64,000 bases of DNA from Hevea brasiliensis (GCF_030052815.1 NC_079504.1:90525909-90589908); one strand, 5' to 3'. Shown: positions 34,446 to 47,860, counted from the stretch's first letter. Notes: generated from the letters alone by a model not told the origin. Program-made: numbers and translations.

Positions 34446-35943
34446 TGACACCCCCTCACCCGTCTACAGTGTAGCCGAGCAAGGAATGCCACATTCGGTG
34501 CTGGAGTACCCTATCTTATCTTATCATGTACATTATTAATTTAATGTCCATTTAATTTTATTATCCCATGTATAATTTTTTTTTACCACATTTCATTCTT
34601 ATGAAGACTCAGAAAGAGTCTCCTCTGTCTTATTAGTGCATGGCGGGTTCCACTATTTACCTGTTAAAATTTTCATATCATAAGTTCAATCCTTATCAAT
34701 TTACCTCTTGTCATATCTATCTCATTAGTTTCCATGTATCACATCATATCATCAATTCATATCATATGTCATATAATCAATTCATGTAAAACATATTTAC
34801 TTTTATTAATAAACTTCATGCATAAAAATTTACAATTTATATTGCAGTCTCAAAATGAATTATATCTTTGACTTATGTACAGAAATCAAAAATACAAAAT
34901 CTAATTACACATGGGCCCTACCGAAAATACTCTGTTGAGGTGACTCCCATACTAGTGCAGATCTGCTCAAAATCTCTGTCTGGACTCTACTGGTCAATCT
35001 CTCCAATACCTACGTGAGGAAACAATCCATTGCAGTAAACATATTGCTTAGTGATGCATAATTTAAAATAAAAATAATTGAATAATCAAGGATAATTATT
35101 TCATTTATAATTTCATATAAAGATTCATATTTCATGAACTCTGAGTCAATTACATGTTTACTGAACTTTAAAAACAATTAAACTTGTCTGGATCCTTTTT
35201 AATAATTTATTCCATTTTTCAGTCTTCTTAATTCATATTAGTGGTCTCTTTATATAATTATTTAATTTTTTAAAGCTTATTACTTATGAGTCGTTTCATA
35301 ACTTTAGCTGCTCCATAGGAGCATATTAATTTACTAGGATCTCTTCATATAATCAATTGATTTTTACAGCCTATTACTCATATCTGTGATCTTTTTGGTA
35401 CTTAATTAAATTTAAGACTCATTAGTCATATTTGTGCTCAAGTAACCTATAACAGACTATAAAGACTAGATACACGAGAGTATATAAGTTAGACATCCGT
35501 ATGCCTATCATGTATACATCTGTCATGTAAAGCACAAAGCCATAAAGCTAGAAATCATATCAGACATATTTTGTCGATCAATGATTATTCATGTATGCTT
35601 CTGTTATGTCAGGTACAAGGCCAGCGGACAGGCATAAAGCCAGAAATCATATTAGGCACAATGACCAACAGGCAGACATAAAGCCAGTAGAACAATCATA
35701 TCAGACATATATTGTCTATCAATGATTATTCCTGTGGCCAGTGTAGTAATGCAATCTGTAGTCCCTAAGTGGTATCCAAGCTATATATATGAGTCTATGT
35801 ATACTTTGGGCAAATTAGTATTATTAAGCACTTATAGTTTTATTATTTCATGCTATATACTATTAAGGATTCATAACATATTGTTATTTCACTTCATGTA
35901 CCATCTATGCTTTATACCATTTTCATGTCATTATAATGGGAAC
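34446..35943 (-). mobile_element. Family-A-like LTR, partial, interrupted by the Athila element
   Basis: The left edge TGACACCCCCTCACCCGTCT matches (as LTR 3' end) the ends at 9413 and 27940, including CTACAGTGTAGCCGAGCAAG. It is more diverged than the other family-A copies and carries GGCATAAAGCC-type repeats near 35540-35690. Its other end is not in the window. The Athila LTR appears to have inserted here, but the junction is only approximate. Confidence 0.5.
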
Positions 35944-36180
35944 TGATACACTTGAATTGTATAGATGTTTTTAAGCACATTTGTATACTATCTCATGGCA
36001 TTTAGAATAGCAATCTCATGCATAGTAGTTGATTTCATTAATTTTTTATAATTTCTATTGTCAAGCTCTTAATTCCATGTTTTCTACATCATTTCAGGTG
36101 TTTTGGTGAAGTCATAGAGCATAGGAATGCGAAGGGAAGCTTGGAGAGGTCAAAAGACAGAGAGTTTCTGCTGATACAAA

Positions 36181-36503
36181 GTACATGGGTCATGTAAGCA
36201 AAGCCACAGACCCGTGTAACCTTCTGCCAGATGAAAGCCAGAGAGCCAATGGAGAAACAAAAGTACACGGATCGTGTAATTGGACCTGTGCAATTTGTAG
36301 GGACCTGTGTAAGTCTCTGCTGGGCACAAGCTTGAAGAATTTCCTGAGAACAAAAGTACACGGGTCGTGTAACTAGGCCCGTGTAGCCAACGCAAACCCG
36401 TGTAAGTCTCTGTGTCAATGCAAGACTCCGTCATTCCGCTCTAGTAAGTTACACGGCCCGGGGCCTTATAGTGACACACAGGCCGTGTACCATGCAGCAG
36501 CCA
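36181..36503. repeat. Tandem array (about 93 bp unit) with ACACGG/CCGTGT half-palindromes
   Basis: Units begin with GTACA(C/T)GG at 36181, 36263 and 36356, and with TTACACGG at 36449, giving spacings of 82, 93 and 93 bp. Each unit has ACACGGGTCGTGT-like imperfect palindromes and a CCCGTGTAAGTCTCTG-like segment. The two overlapping minus-strand frames here merely translate the repeat. Confidence 0.8.
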
Positions 36504-36598
36504 GTTTTCTAACCCGAATTCCCACTCTTGTTTACACATTCAAATCAGACTCTTATGGCTTTTTGGACTAAAAAATGACCTAACCCTAGAACAACTAT

Positions 36599-36606
36599 TA
36601 TAAATA
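36599..36606 (+). promoter_or_regulatory. TATA box of the Athila LTR
   Basis: TATAAATA followed by G, about 970 bp before the PBS and downstream of the repeat array. This is the expected place for the U3 promoter of an Athila LTR. Confidence 0.5.
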
Positions 36607-37577
36607 GAAGCAGAAAACATCAAGAGAGGGGATCAATCTTTTTAACAGAGCTTTTGAGGAGTTTCAAAGAGTGCTTGCTTCTGCACTCTCTTCAGCCGTC
36701 TTGAGGAGAAGAATATCAGTATCAAGGAGGAGTTTTTTGGTCGAAGTTTCACAAGATCAAAGTTGCAAACCCTCTTCAGTTCTTTCATTCCATTTCCTTA
36801 AATGGATTTTTATTGTTTTATTTCTTCTAGATGATTTCTTTTTATTGTCTTTACCTTTTTATCATGATGTTTGTTGAACTCAACATGAGTGAGTAGTTTT
36901 CATATTCTGTAATTGAGAGAGTAATGCTTGTAATCATTATTATGGATAAACATTAAGTTTTATTTATTGGATTTGAGATTTATTCCTTGATTTAATTTCT
37001 TATGATCTTAATGCAAGCTATGTGTTTGTACCCACTTAGTATTGATTATAGATATTAATTGAAGGACTGAAAGGTGAAGATTAATATTATAAAATCAAGA
37101 TTTTAAACCTAGGAATTCTGACCTAGACATAGACTGATTACCTTTGTGGAATTTCAAAATTGGTCAAAGACCTTAAAGGGTTTTAATTAATTTGATCGCC
37201 ATGAAAGTCGGGTTTAAGTTAATTAAAATACACCCTAGGTGCCTTGAGAGAGGACTTAGGATACCTTTCAATTAATTTTCATCAAGGCAAACAACTCTTA
37301 ATCCAGTAAATAACCAAGATAACATTCATAGTAAGATTCAAGTGTGAAATCTTAATTTCAGAATTATTTCAAAATAGATTATTTTATTTTAAGTTTATCA
37401 TTTTAGTGTTTAAAATAAACAACTTTCATTCCCTCATTATTCGATAGCCTAAATAGTTAAAATCACTGTGTAGTTTGGTTATTACTAATTAAATTTCTCA
37501 TGGGAACGATACTTTAATTTATTACTTGTTAATGATCCGTGCACTTGCGGAGTTATAAAAACCAACAAATAAGTTTT

Positions 37578-37595
37578 TGGCACTGTTGCCGGGGA
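37578..37595 (+). other. Primer-binding site, tRNA-Asp type (Athila)
   Basis: TGGCACTGTTGCCGGGGA differs by two bases from TGGCGCCGTTGCCGGGGA, the tRNA-Asp complement used by Athila elements. The preceding TTTT and following GTTTGG are also typical. Both changes could be C/G transitions at methylated sites. Confidence 0.85.
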
Positions 37596-37717
37596 GTTTG
37601 GCTTTAGTAATAGCAGGCGATAGGCAATTTAGCTTATTTAGGCAACTATATTTATTATCTAATTTTATTTGATTTATTTTATTTCTTTTCTTTTCTCTTA
37701 GGTTCTTGAACTGGTAT

Positions 37718-39564
37718 ATGACCAGAACAAGGCCAGAAGAAGAAATCTTGGACTATGATCTAGAGATAGACAGAACTTTGAGAGCCATCAGGAGGGAAAG
37801 GAAACACCAAGAGCATAATCAAAAAAGATCCTGAAATTCCAACCATGGCCGATAATAATGACAAGCCAAGACTCTTGAGAGACTACGGAGCTCCATCTGT
37901 CCCAGGATTTCAGTCTAGTGTTATAAGACCCACAGTGGAAGCCAATAACTTTGAGTTAAAACCAGCATGGCTTCAAATGATTCAACAAACCCAGTTCGGA
38001 GATTCACCAACAGAAGATTCACACTATCACCTCCAGTGCTTTCTTGCCCTATGTGACACATTCAAGATGAATGGAGTTTCTAATCAAGCCATAAGACTTA
38101 GAGCATTCCCATTCTCCTTTCAAGACAAAGCAAGGAAGTGGTTACTTTTTCAACCAGTTAGAATGTTCACAACTTGGGAAAACCTCTCACAAGCTTTTCT
38201 AGCAAGGTACTTCCCACCTACAAAGACTGCAAAACTGAGGCTTGAGCTCAACACCTTCAGGCAAAAAGAAGGTGAATCACTTTATGACGTATGGAAAAGA
38301 TATAAGGACCTGCAGAGGGAATGTCCACACCATGGCATAGAGGATTGGCTACTAGTGCAAAATTTCTATAATGGGTTACTACACTCTACAAGGAGCATAG
38401 TAGATTCAGCTGCAGAAGGTGACCTAATGGAGAGAATAGTGACACAAGCACTTGAACTTCTAGAGAGGGTCACATATCATAATTATGAGTGGTCAAATGA
38501 AAGATGAGCCACAAGAAGAACAGTAGGGGTTTTGGAAGTGGACGTCCTAAGCATGATAAATGCTCAATTTGACTAGCTCACAAGGAGGCTTGATAAAATG
38601 CAAGCCAATGTTGTAGGGATGAACAGTCAACATGAGGACAGCTATGGAGGAGGATACATGAGTTCACAATATAACAGTTTCAATGAACCTCCTACAGAAC
38701 AGATGAACTATGTGAATAATGGGGGAAACTTCAACTAGAGGTAGACCAACAATCCATATTCAAACACTTACAACCCTAGATAGAGGAACCACCCAAATTT
38801 CTCATGGTCAAACCAACAAAGTCAACCAATAAACAAGCAACAGGGGTACAAACCACCAAAGACTGGATTTGAGCAGAGGCCAAAACTTTGCACAGCCACT
38901 GTCGCCTCCTTAACCTCAGCAACCTGAATCGAAGATGACCATGGAATCCATAATGGAAGGTTTCCTAGTAGCTCAACAACAACAGAATGAATTGATTAAA
39001 TAGCTAACTTCCAGAATGGACCAACTTGCTACCCATCACAAGATGCTAGAGAATCAAATTGCTCAGCAAGTAAGTTCTTCAAGTAAGGCTACTGGTAAAC
39101 TGCCTAGTCAATCAAAGATGAACCCAAGGGAGCATTGTAAGGCAGTTACATTGAGGAGTGGGAGAACTCTAGTACAACCAGAGGAAGAACCAATAGAGGA
39201 AACCTCAAAAAAATCTAGAATCCAAGTAGAGAAAAAGGAGGAAGAAGCCAAGAAAGATCAGGAAGAGGAAGCAGGGAAGAAAAAGAAGTTACCAAAGCCA
39301 TACCAGCCTTCCCTACCTTTTCCTCAGAGATTTCAAAAAGCCAAATTGGACAAGCAATTTGGGAAGTTTATAGAAGTTTTACAAAAACTTTATATTAACA
39401 TTCCCTTCACAGAAGCACTCTCTCAAATGCCATCCCATGCCAAATTTCTTAAGGAAATTTTGTCAAAGAAAAGAAAACTAGAAGACTATGAGATAGTTGC
39501 TCTAATAGAAGAATGTAGTGCTATATTGCAAAATAAATTACCTCCAAAGTTGAAAGATCCATGA
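37718..39564 (+). pseudogene. Athila gag pseudogene
   Basis: The first ATG (37718) opens 38 codons (MTRTRPEEEILDYDLEIDRTL) and hits a TGA at 37832. The body continues one frame over from 37845, so a one-base change in the A-run near 37821-37827 is the likely cause. The capsid domain at 37845-38507 has YGAPSVPGFQSSV, FPFSFQDKARKWL, FPPTKTAKLR and CPHHGIEDWL...FYNGL, the Athila gag signature. Stops at 38505 and 38571 and others up to 38998 break the Gln/Asn-rich middle. No CCHC knuckle is visible. A charged segment rich in Glu and Lys (39016-39330) leads to a C-terminal part with LPKPYQPSLPFPQRF and LEDYE. This frame ends in TGA at 39562-39564, where the family would read on into protease. Confidence 0.85.
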
Positions 39565-40428
39565 AGCTTCTCCATACCCTACCTCATTGGCAACAAGAAA
39601 ATAAACAAAGCCCTCTGTGATCCTGGGGCAAGTGTGAGTTTAATGCCTCCATCAATATGCAAAAAGCTAGAGATCGGAAAACTGAAGCCCATGACAATTT
39701 CACTGCAATTGGCTGATTGATCTATTAAATGTCCTGTGGGCATACTTGAGAACATCCCCATCAAAGTGGGCAAATTCTTTATTTCAGTAGACTTTGTTAT
39801 CCTTGAGATGGAAGAAGATGTTTAGATCCCTATCATCTTGGGAAGACCATTCTTGGCAATCGCCAGAGTAATCATAGACGTCAAAAATGGGCGACTAACC
39901 CTCAAGGTAGGAGAAGAAGAAGTGGAATTCAACTTGTTCGACACAATGAAACACAAATTCGAACCTGATGAATGCTTCAAGGTTGACATAATTGACAAAC
40001 AAGTTGAAGAGGAATTTCATAAGATACATCATAAAGATCCTTTCGAAGCATGCATTGTGCACAGCCACACAGCGAATAATGAAAACACAGAAATAGCAGC
40101 CTGTGCATAATAGTTAGCAACTCATCCACCCCTACCCTTAGCTCAAGCTTCTGAGATGGAGAAGTTGAAGGAGGAATAGCCCAAGGGCAAGCTCCAGGAA
40201 AATGCCAAATAGGTAGAACTAAAACCTCTCCCCTCCTCACTAAGGTACGCATTTCTAGACTCAAACTCTAAATATCTTGTTATAATCAATGCTAACTTGT
40301 CTAAGATAGAAGAGGAAAAATTGCTAAGAGAACTTAGGACCCATAACAAGGCCATAGGGTATAAAATAGAAGACCTGAAAGGGATTAACCCCTTGATTTG
40401 CATGCATAGGATACCCATAGAGGAAAAC
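39565..40428 (+). pseudogene. Athila protease and pre-RT pseudogene
   Basis: It continues gag in phase after the TGA. IPYLIGNKKINKALCDPGAS carries the aspartic protease Asp-x-Gly-Ala site (about 39630), followed by SLMPPSICKKLEIG, and IILGRPFLAIARVIIDVKNG at 39830-39895 is the flap/ALR-end motif. TGA at 39716 and TAG at 39823 interrupt it. Downstream the linker before RT runs to CMHRIPIEE, where the LTR insertion with duplicated AAAAC cuts it at 40428. The substrate would be the element's own polyprotein. Not functional. Confidence 0.8.
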
Positions 40429-41472
40429 TGTCACACCCTACTCCTCTATAAGATGTAACATGATCCCGTAGTATACCTAATGAATTACCGTATTTCTCCC
40501 ACCGATAATCCATTAAATATACTACAAGGGATTTTAAAACAATTTTCGGGAAATTTAAGTCATAGATTAAAATCTGGTGTTATAATTTTTTTTTTTAAAT
40601 TTCGGCAAAGTGCCGGCTGTATTTTGAGAAAACAGTTCTTCAATCCTGCAAAAGAAAATGCTCCCAATATGTTTTCTCAAATATAACTCCAATAAACTTT
40701 ATTTCAATTCACAATTCAATTCTCAATAAACAATCAATTCATTTTCAAACCAATCTCATCATGAAGAAATATTTCATTGATTATAAGACTCAAAATTTAT
40801 ATTACAAAACTATTCAAGTAAATGAAATCTCAAATTTATATTTACAATAATTTACATTTAATTACATACCAAAATGTTTTACAAGAGTTTTTATACAACT
40901 GCTCAAATAATTTACATACATATTATTATATGCATACATCAAAACCTATGTACATGGGTATACTTATGATATACCTGGAGCTGATCTGAAAGTGTCTTAA
41001 AAAAAAAAACTTACTCACTGCTCTATGCTCTTCTTACCTGCGACAGCATACAAAGCTATCGCTGAGTGGTGAACTCAGTGGTGCACAACTATAATTTAAA
41101 ACATAGTACAATATACATTGACAAAATTTACAGTAAATAATTTGGAAATCTGAATACTCATCAAATTCCAAAACTCAAAATATTCATTGCCAATTGTGTA
41201 AATCATTTGTAAAAATGACTTTGATCGCAAAATTCAATTTATCAAATAATGACTAATCATTTAAGTAATTCCAACAAAATCAATTATATATAATCCATAA
41301 TTGAAATCACAATTCTTTACCATTCAAAAGCCATTCTGTATCTCAAAAATCATTATGTATCTCAAAAATCAATCTTTATCTCACTAACTATGCAAGACTA
41401 ATCCGAAAGGGCCATATTCGATGTGATTCTAACTCCCTATGGTCGGGGAGGTCGAATCAGATTCTAACTCCC

Positions 41473-44400
41473 TGTCACACCCTACCCCTCTGTAAGGCAT
41501 AACATGATCCCGTAGTATACCTAATGAATTACCAACTCCGTCTACTGATAACCCATTAAATACACTACAAGGGATTTTAAAAACTTTTCTTACTTCTTTT
41601 ACAGTGGTGAGCACTATTTACAGGTGTTAAAGACTTCGGTGAACTGAAGTGAAATAACTAACTCATTTGGTTTATTTGGAATTTCTGTAAAAATTTTGGC
41701 AAAGTGCCATCTGTATTTTGGATAAAACAGTTCTTCAGAAAACCTGTAAAAAAGCACTTCAATAATTTTTTCCAAATCTCAACTCCAATACATTTCTCAA
41801 CACAACAATTTATCAACACAATTCCATAGAAATTTTTCAAAGTCTGAGATAAGGAAATATAATACAACTTTTACAATCCAAAACACTCATAATTAATTTA
41901 CAACTTCAAGGTACAATTTAATTTACAACTGCTCAAAACCAAAAACAATATGTACATACAGTGTCATACATTACAGTACAAAATGCAAAATCTTGTATAC
42001 TCATAATGAAATCCTCATTGGATGTATATGCACCTAGTCTGTCTATCTCTCTACTGCATAAAGCTATCAGAGACAATGTCTCGATGGTGCACAACATTAA
42101 CCAAATCCAATTTAAATCACAATTCATAAGTCATGTAAATAGTGGATACTTAAAATCATAATTAAATTCAAGACAATAATTGTCAACAAGAATTTAAACT
42201 CCATTTCTCAATATCACAATAATTTTCCATAAGTCGATCAGTTTGAATTCAAAAGAAAATGTCAATGAGAGTTTAAATCCATTTCACAATCTCACAATAC
42301 ACATCAATAAATCACACACAGCTTAATCATGATCCATAATTCAATTCATCCCAAAAGCCGATGGCTAATGAGGTATTCAATTCATCCCAAAAGTCGATGA
42401 CTAATGAGGAATAACATGGCTAGCTAGCAAAAATATGAGTACTCATTCTATTCGTCCACAACAGCACACACCTCAACACTTCACCAGAGGGAATTCAATT
42501 CATCCCACTAGACAAGCTAGAGAGGAATACAATCAATATACATGATAGCTGTGGTTTCAAACCATTTCTAATGCTTTTTAATCAATAAGTATCCATCAAT
42601 GTCATTCAAACCATTTTTCACAGTTTCAAACTATTCACAATATTTTTCAATCAATAAATATTCCTCAAACACATTTCCACAATTTAAAATAATGATATAC
42701 AAATAATCAATATTTATTTCCATTGAAAATAATTCAAAAGAAACAGTTGTTGTGCACAAACCTCTGATATTTGTCTCCTGGTCTTGACTCAGTATTTCCT
42801 TTCCTTTCCCTGAGTCCTTGTTAGCTGAGAAACACAATTTGAAGTGTTTCAGTACAAAATTAAACTGTCTCTATCAATGGCGTTTGGTAAATAGTACACT
42901 GAACTCAATTATTCGCTTAATCACCTAATATACCGACCCTCGATGCGTTTTAGGTAAATTAGGTTTTAGTGTCGTTAATATGGCACACAACAAAGGGGTT
43001 TAGGTTTTGTACGTTTAACCAAAGTCATTTCTCGCTTAGTGCATTTTAATGCAAATTCTTGGATTCGAACACCGGTTTGACCTAACCGGACGATCTAGTT
43101 CTCTCGGTTTTCGGGTCTCAATCGAAACTACAAACTTGTAGATCTAGGTCTTATTGCACGCGGTGCAAAATTTCAGGTCAATCCGAGTTAAGTAGACCAA
43201 GTTATGGTCATTACACTATTGCTGGTCAAATGGTACCATTTTAGGTCAATTTTAGGTCAAAGTGGTCAATTCTGGTTCGGCCAGTTTTTTGACCCGAACT
43301 TGTGCAAGTTGTTTGACTTGCTTATGGTCATTTCTGGGTTTTGGTGTCTTCATAAGACTTGTAGGTATGGGTCTTACCTATTCATGGTTAAAATTTCAGG
43401 TCAATTGGACCTGGTTTGAGTGAGTTATGGCCTAAACACTCACTGCTGCCCAATTGGTCATTTTCAGGTCCTAATTGCATCTAATCCGAATTGGTCAAAT
43501 TTTTAGGTCACCTTGCAAGCAGAATTTTGGCATGGTTTCTCAATGAAAGTTGGCACATTTTGTGCCTAGTTTCACCTCAAATTGGTCTCATACTAATTAA
43601 GGTTACACATTCAAGGTTATAGGCCAAAATATACACTGCCCTTAATATGCATTACACACCCCAACTTCAAACACACACTTACCTTTGCAAGGTTTACTTC
43701 CATACCCTACCAAACTGTTTTGGCACATTACCAACAACATTTTCTACATAACATTAGCATTATTTTGGGCAGATTCCAATCACCCTCAACACACCAAATA
43801 TCATTCACAATTACAATTTCTAAGTACCATTACAAACACACCTAAACATTACAAACTTTACATACACTTTACAATGTAAATTGACATACATATCATCAAT
43901 CCTTCTAGGTCAATATGCTGCCCACACTTCCTTCAATATACACCCTTTCTCAAGTGTCCACAAGCTGCCACAAATCACTCATCAACATCACATTGCCGTA
44001 CCATAAGTTAATTTCCATCAAAGTGCATAATTCACCATATATACATGCATTAAATCACTAGGTTACTAAATCACCATGAACAACATTATTTCTCAACAAT
44101 TATATGCACAATTTCCTCATCAAAAACGTGACCATGGCTGTCCAAAATGACAACAACAATAACCCATCAAACTCAAAATTTTCCTTCACCAAACTAATAC
44201 CCATAACATGCACATAAACTTTAACAAAGAAATTCTCAAAATTATGAACTTACCTTATGCTTGGAGCTTGTTAAACCTTGCTTAAACTTCCCAAAATTGG
44301 TATCAATATCTTCCTTGTGGTGTGTAGACCATTTTTCATGAAAGAAGCTAAGTGAATGGAGTTGAAAATGGAGGGTGGATTAAGCTTGCATGCAAACGCC

Positions 44401-45084
44401 CATGGAGTTCTTTGTGTTCTTCTATTCGGCCATTTTTGAGAGAATATGAGGAAGATGGATTTCAGATGGTGAGTGGACCATATCAGCCATAATTCAATGA
44501 TAAATTAACCCTTAGTGCTCCACTAAGTAAAATAAATCATATTATAAACTTAACTTTCCCATAATCCACATTTAACCCATTATTTCCACTATTTATTTTA
44601 GGTAACATAAAATTAATTTTTCTTTTCATTTTCTTATTTTATTACTATTTATTTTTAATTGTCATTTTGGTCAAAAGACACTTGGGATGTCTAATGACCA
44701 TAATGTCCTGTTCGTGGCTTTTTCCGATTTTTCTAAGTATTTTGTCTGCTTTTTCGATTTCTCACTTTTCTTTGTACTAATTATTTAATTTTTCTTTGAT
44801 CTTTCTAATGATATTTATACTTCAATAAGGGTCTATTTATGTCCAAAAATATTTTCCGGGGTTCCGTTAGTCAACGGTCCACGCCGTGACTTCCCTGATC
44901 ACCATCGCTAGGTTTCGTTTAACTTGATCACATTTCTTTGCTATGATTTTTCCTTTGTTTTTCTTGTGTTTTCTTTTCTTGTATTTCATTATTTTATGTC
45001 TCCTCACTCATATCGGCAGTTCTAGGCATCCTAGGACAACATCGTCACCGAGCAAGAGAACGCACTACCAACTTAGGTGTTACA
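41473..45084 (-). repeat. 3' LTR of the chromovirus element
   Basis: 3612 bp; plus-strand ends TGTCACACCCTACCC and ...TTAGGTGTTACA. It matches the 5' LTR closely over most of its length. It has clusters of differences at about 41985-42080, 42970-43080 and especially 44590-45080, where many short deletions affect GC-containing words. A tandem pair of about 35 bp (ATTCATCCCAAAAG(C/T)CGATG) is at about 42340-42410. Confidence 0.92.
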
Positions 45085-45099
45085 ATTCTCCCCCTTAAA
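45085..45099 (-). other. Polypurine tract
   Basis: The minus strand reads TTTAAGGGGGAGAAT directly before the 3' LTR start TGTAACACC; it is the plus-strand primer site of reverse transcription. Confidence 0.85.
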
Positions 45100-45110
45100 T
45101 AAATTTCGTC

Positions 45111-45300
45111 TCAAATTTTACACGCATTAGTCTCGAATAGCTGTGGGTGTTGTCTCCTCATATCCTCTTCACGTTCCCAAGTAGCTTCTGCTGAATGATG
45201 GTTCCACACTTTAACCAGGTGTATCTGTTTGTTCCTCAGCTGCTTCACCTCATATACCATAATTTTTATGGGTTCTTCCTCATATGAGAGGTCTGGATTT
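45111..45300 (-). other. Chromodomain at the integrase C-terminus
   Basis: In one open phase: LSYEEEPIKIMVYEVKQLRN, then KQIHLVKVWNHHSAEATWE and RRQHPQLF. The pattern (VKV.W..H..EATWE) is the chromodomain of plant chromoviruses, which can steer integration to particular chromatin marks. Two residues seem missing around KVW and SAE compared with the usual spacing. Confidence 0.8.
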
Positions 45301-47860
45301 ACTTCAATCTCTTCAACCTATAGTACCTGAGATGGGTCAGATCCGTACCTCCTTAACATGGAGACATGGAAGACACTTTGTATCCTTGCTAGCTCGGAGG
45401 TAATGCCAACGGTATGCCAAGGGACCCACTCTTTCCGAACTTCATATGGTCCGATGAAACGAGGACTCGGTTTCCTTTCTGCCAAATCTCATAATCCTCT
45501 TCCAAGGAGAAACTTTGAGGAATACCTTATCACCCATTGCATACTCAATATCTCTTCTCTTGAGATCAACATAGGACTTTTGATGCGATGCGACCTTGAG
45601 CCTATCTCTGATCAACTGATCTTTTCCTCTGTCTGGACAATTTCTCGCCCAATCATCTTCCTTTCACCTACTTCATCCCAACATAAGGGAGTTCGCACTT
45701 CCGCCATACAAAGCTTCATATGGAGGCATCCCTATGCTTGATTGGTAGTTGTTGTTATAAGCAAACTCAATCAAAGGCAAGTGTGTATCCCAACTACCTT
45801 CAAATTCAATCACACAAGCCCGTAGCATATCCTCCAATATCTGAATAACCCTCTCGGCCATCCATGCATGGGTGGAATCTGTCTTTGAAGTTCAATCTAG
45901 TTCCTAGGGCTCTCTGAAGACTACCCGAATCTAGAAGTGAACCTAGGATCTCTGTCGACACAATTGCTCACGCACTCCATGCGCTTTACAATCTCATATA
46001 TGTACAATCCGCCAATCTTTCCGGGCTATAGTCCATCCAAAAAGTGAGCGGACTTAGTCAATCACAACTATAACCCATCGCATCATGACTACTCTGTGTC
46101 CTTGGAAGTCCTGTAACAAAATCCATAGTTATCCGCTCCCATTTCCACTGCATCGACAAAGGATGTAACAAACCAGTGGAACTTGATGTTCGCCTTTACT
46201 TGGACAAGTTAGGCATTTGGAAACGAATTCAGCTATATCTCTTTTCATGCCCATCCACCAGTAATGCTCTTTCAGCCCTCTGTACATTTTAGTTCCACCA
46301 GGGTGCATAGCAAAAGGAGATTCATGTGCTTCTTTCATAATGACCTGTCTCAATTCCACATCATTAGGAACGCACATTCTACCCTGATGTAGCAATAAAC
46401 CATCATCTCTCACAGAGAATTCAGGTTTCTTGCCCTGCTGGACTTCTTTCGAGCTTCGATATTTTTCATCACTGCACCATTACGATCTGATCAATCAACA
46501 CTGGCTGTACATGCCAAGCAACTACTGTCTGTCCCTCATCATCAATCTCTAAACTGGCATGCTGTGCTTTCAATTCACATACCATGGACATAGGCGAAAC
46601 TCTGAGACTTGCCATAGTCTTGCGACTTAAGGCGTCAGCCACTACATTTGCTTTCCCTGGCTGATAGTCTATTAAGCAATCATAGTCTTTAATGAGTTCC
46701 AACCATCTCCTCTGCCTCAATTCAATTCCTTTGCCTAAGTACTTCAAGCTCTTGTGATGCGTGTAAATGTAGCATTTCTCCCCATACAAATAGTGTCTCC
46801 GGATCTTGAGCAAAAACAATAGCTAACTCCGGATCATGTGTTGGGTAGTTCCTCTCATGCGGTTTCATTTGGCGTGATGCATAAGCAATGACATTCGATC
46901 TTGCATCCTAACCCATTGTGAGAAGCATCACTATAAAGCGTGTATTCTTTACGGAGTAGGTAAAGTGAGAACTGAGCTTGATTAAGCACCTCTTCAACTC
47001 ATCAAAACTCACGACATTTATCACCCACCAAATTTTACATCTTTCGAGAAGATAACATAGAGAATCCCTTCACAAACCGACGGTAATATCCATTAAGCCT
47101 AAGTGCGAATCTGCGTGATGTTCCTGTGCGTCTTCCAATTAAGGATAGCTTCTACCTTGGAATCTACCTTGATCCCTTCAGTGACACAACATGTCCCAAA
47201 AGGAGATTTCCTTCACCAAAATTCACATTTCGACAATTTGGCGTACAAGCTTTCTCCTTAAAGTCTGCAGTACAATCCGCAGATGTCTATCATGCTCCTC
47301 TGCACTCCTCGAGTATATCAAAATGTCATCAATAAACACCACCACAAATTGATCAAGATATGGTCGAAGATAGTGTTCATCGATCCATAAAAGCGGTGGA
47401 GCATTTGTTAACCCGAATGGCATTACTAGAAACTCATAGTGGCCATACCGAAGTTCTCAAGCGCTTTTGGGATACTCGCTCTTGCACCTTCAATCGATGA
47501 TAACCAGATCGCAAATCAATTTTGGAGAATATCTGCACCTTCAATCGATCGAGCGGATCATCAATGCGAGGCAATGGATATCTGTTCTTTATTGTCACCC
47601 TATTCAATAGTCAATGCATAAGCGGAGAGTACCATCCTTCTTCTTAACAAACAACACCGTGCTCCCCAAGGTGACACACTAGGGCGGATGAAGCCCTTTT
47701 CAAGTAATTCTTGTAAATGTATCTTGACTCCTTCAACTCTGTGGTGCCATTCTCGTATGGCGTTATGGAGATTGGATCCACACCGAACATTAATTTCAAA
47801 TCGCACTTCTCTTCCGAGGTAATCACGGCAATTCATCGAAACACGTCTGAAAGTCATGTC
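45111..47860 (-). pseudogene. Chromovirus pol pseudogene: RT, RNase H, integrase, chromodomain
   Basis: RT begins near 47780 in one frame (FGVDPISITPY) and passes in another to LLEKGFIRPSVSPWGA (about 47670). FGLTNAP and [14 protein letters not shown], with the FIDD catalytic box (about 47330), follow in the 47223-47423 piece. RNase [23 protein letters not shown] and [14 protein letters not shown] (46620-46790). Integrase zinc-binding: HESPFAMHPGGTKMYRGLKE and KCLTC (46190-46330). The first core Asp region is scrambled near 46080-45870; AERVIQILEDMLRACV and WDTHLPLIEFAYN follow (45750-45860). The last 70 codons form an uninterrupted chromodomain ending at the TGA at 45111-45113. At least six frame changes and several short deletions separate these parts. 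Confidence 0.88.

Larger units (their letters stand above)
35944..37567 (+). repeat. Putative 5' LTR of the Athila-like element
   Basis: The interval upstream of the tRNA-Asp PBS has LTR features: TATAAATA at 36599-36606 with a transcribed stretch behind it, and an end ...ACCAACA about 10 bases before the PBS. The start TGATACACTTG at 35944 is a guess from composition change; no TSD can be checked because the 3' end lies outside. It includes the 93-bp repeat array at 36181-36503. Confidence 0.5.

Noticed and set aside
36089..36434. Two overlapping minus-strand frames (109 and 94 codons) with internally repetitive Cys/Tyr-rich peptides
   Set aside because: They translate the 93-bp DNA repeat array of the Athila LTR in two phases; both phases being open reflects the repeat, not selection.
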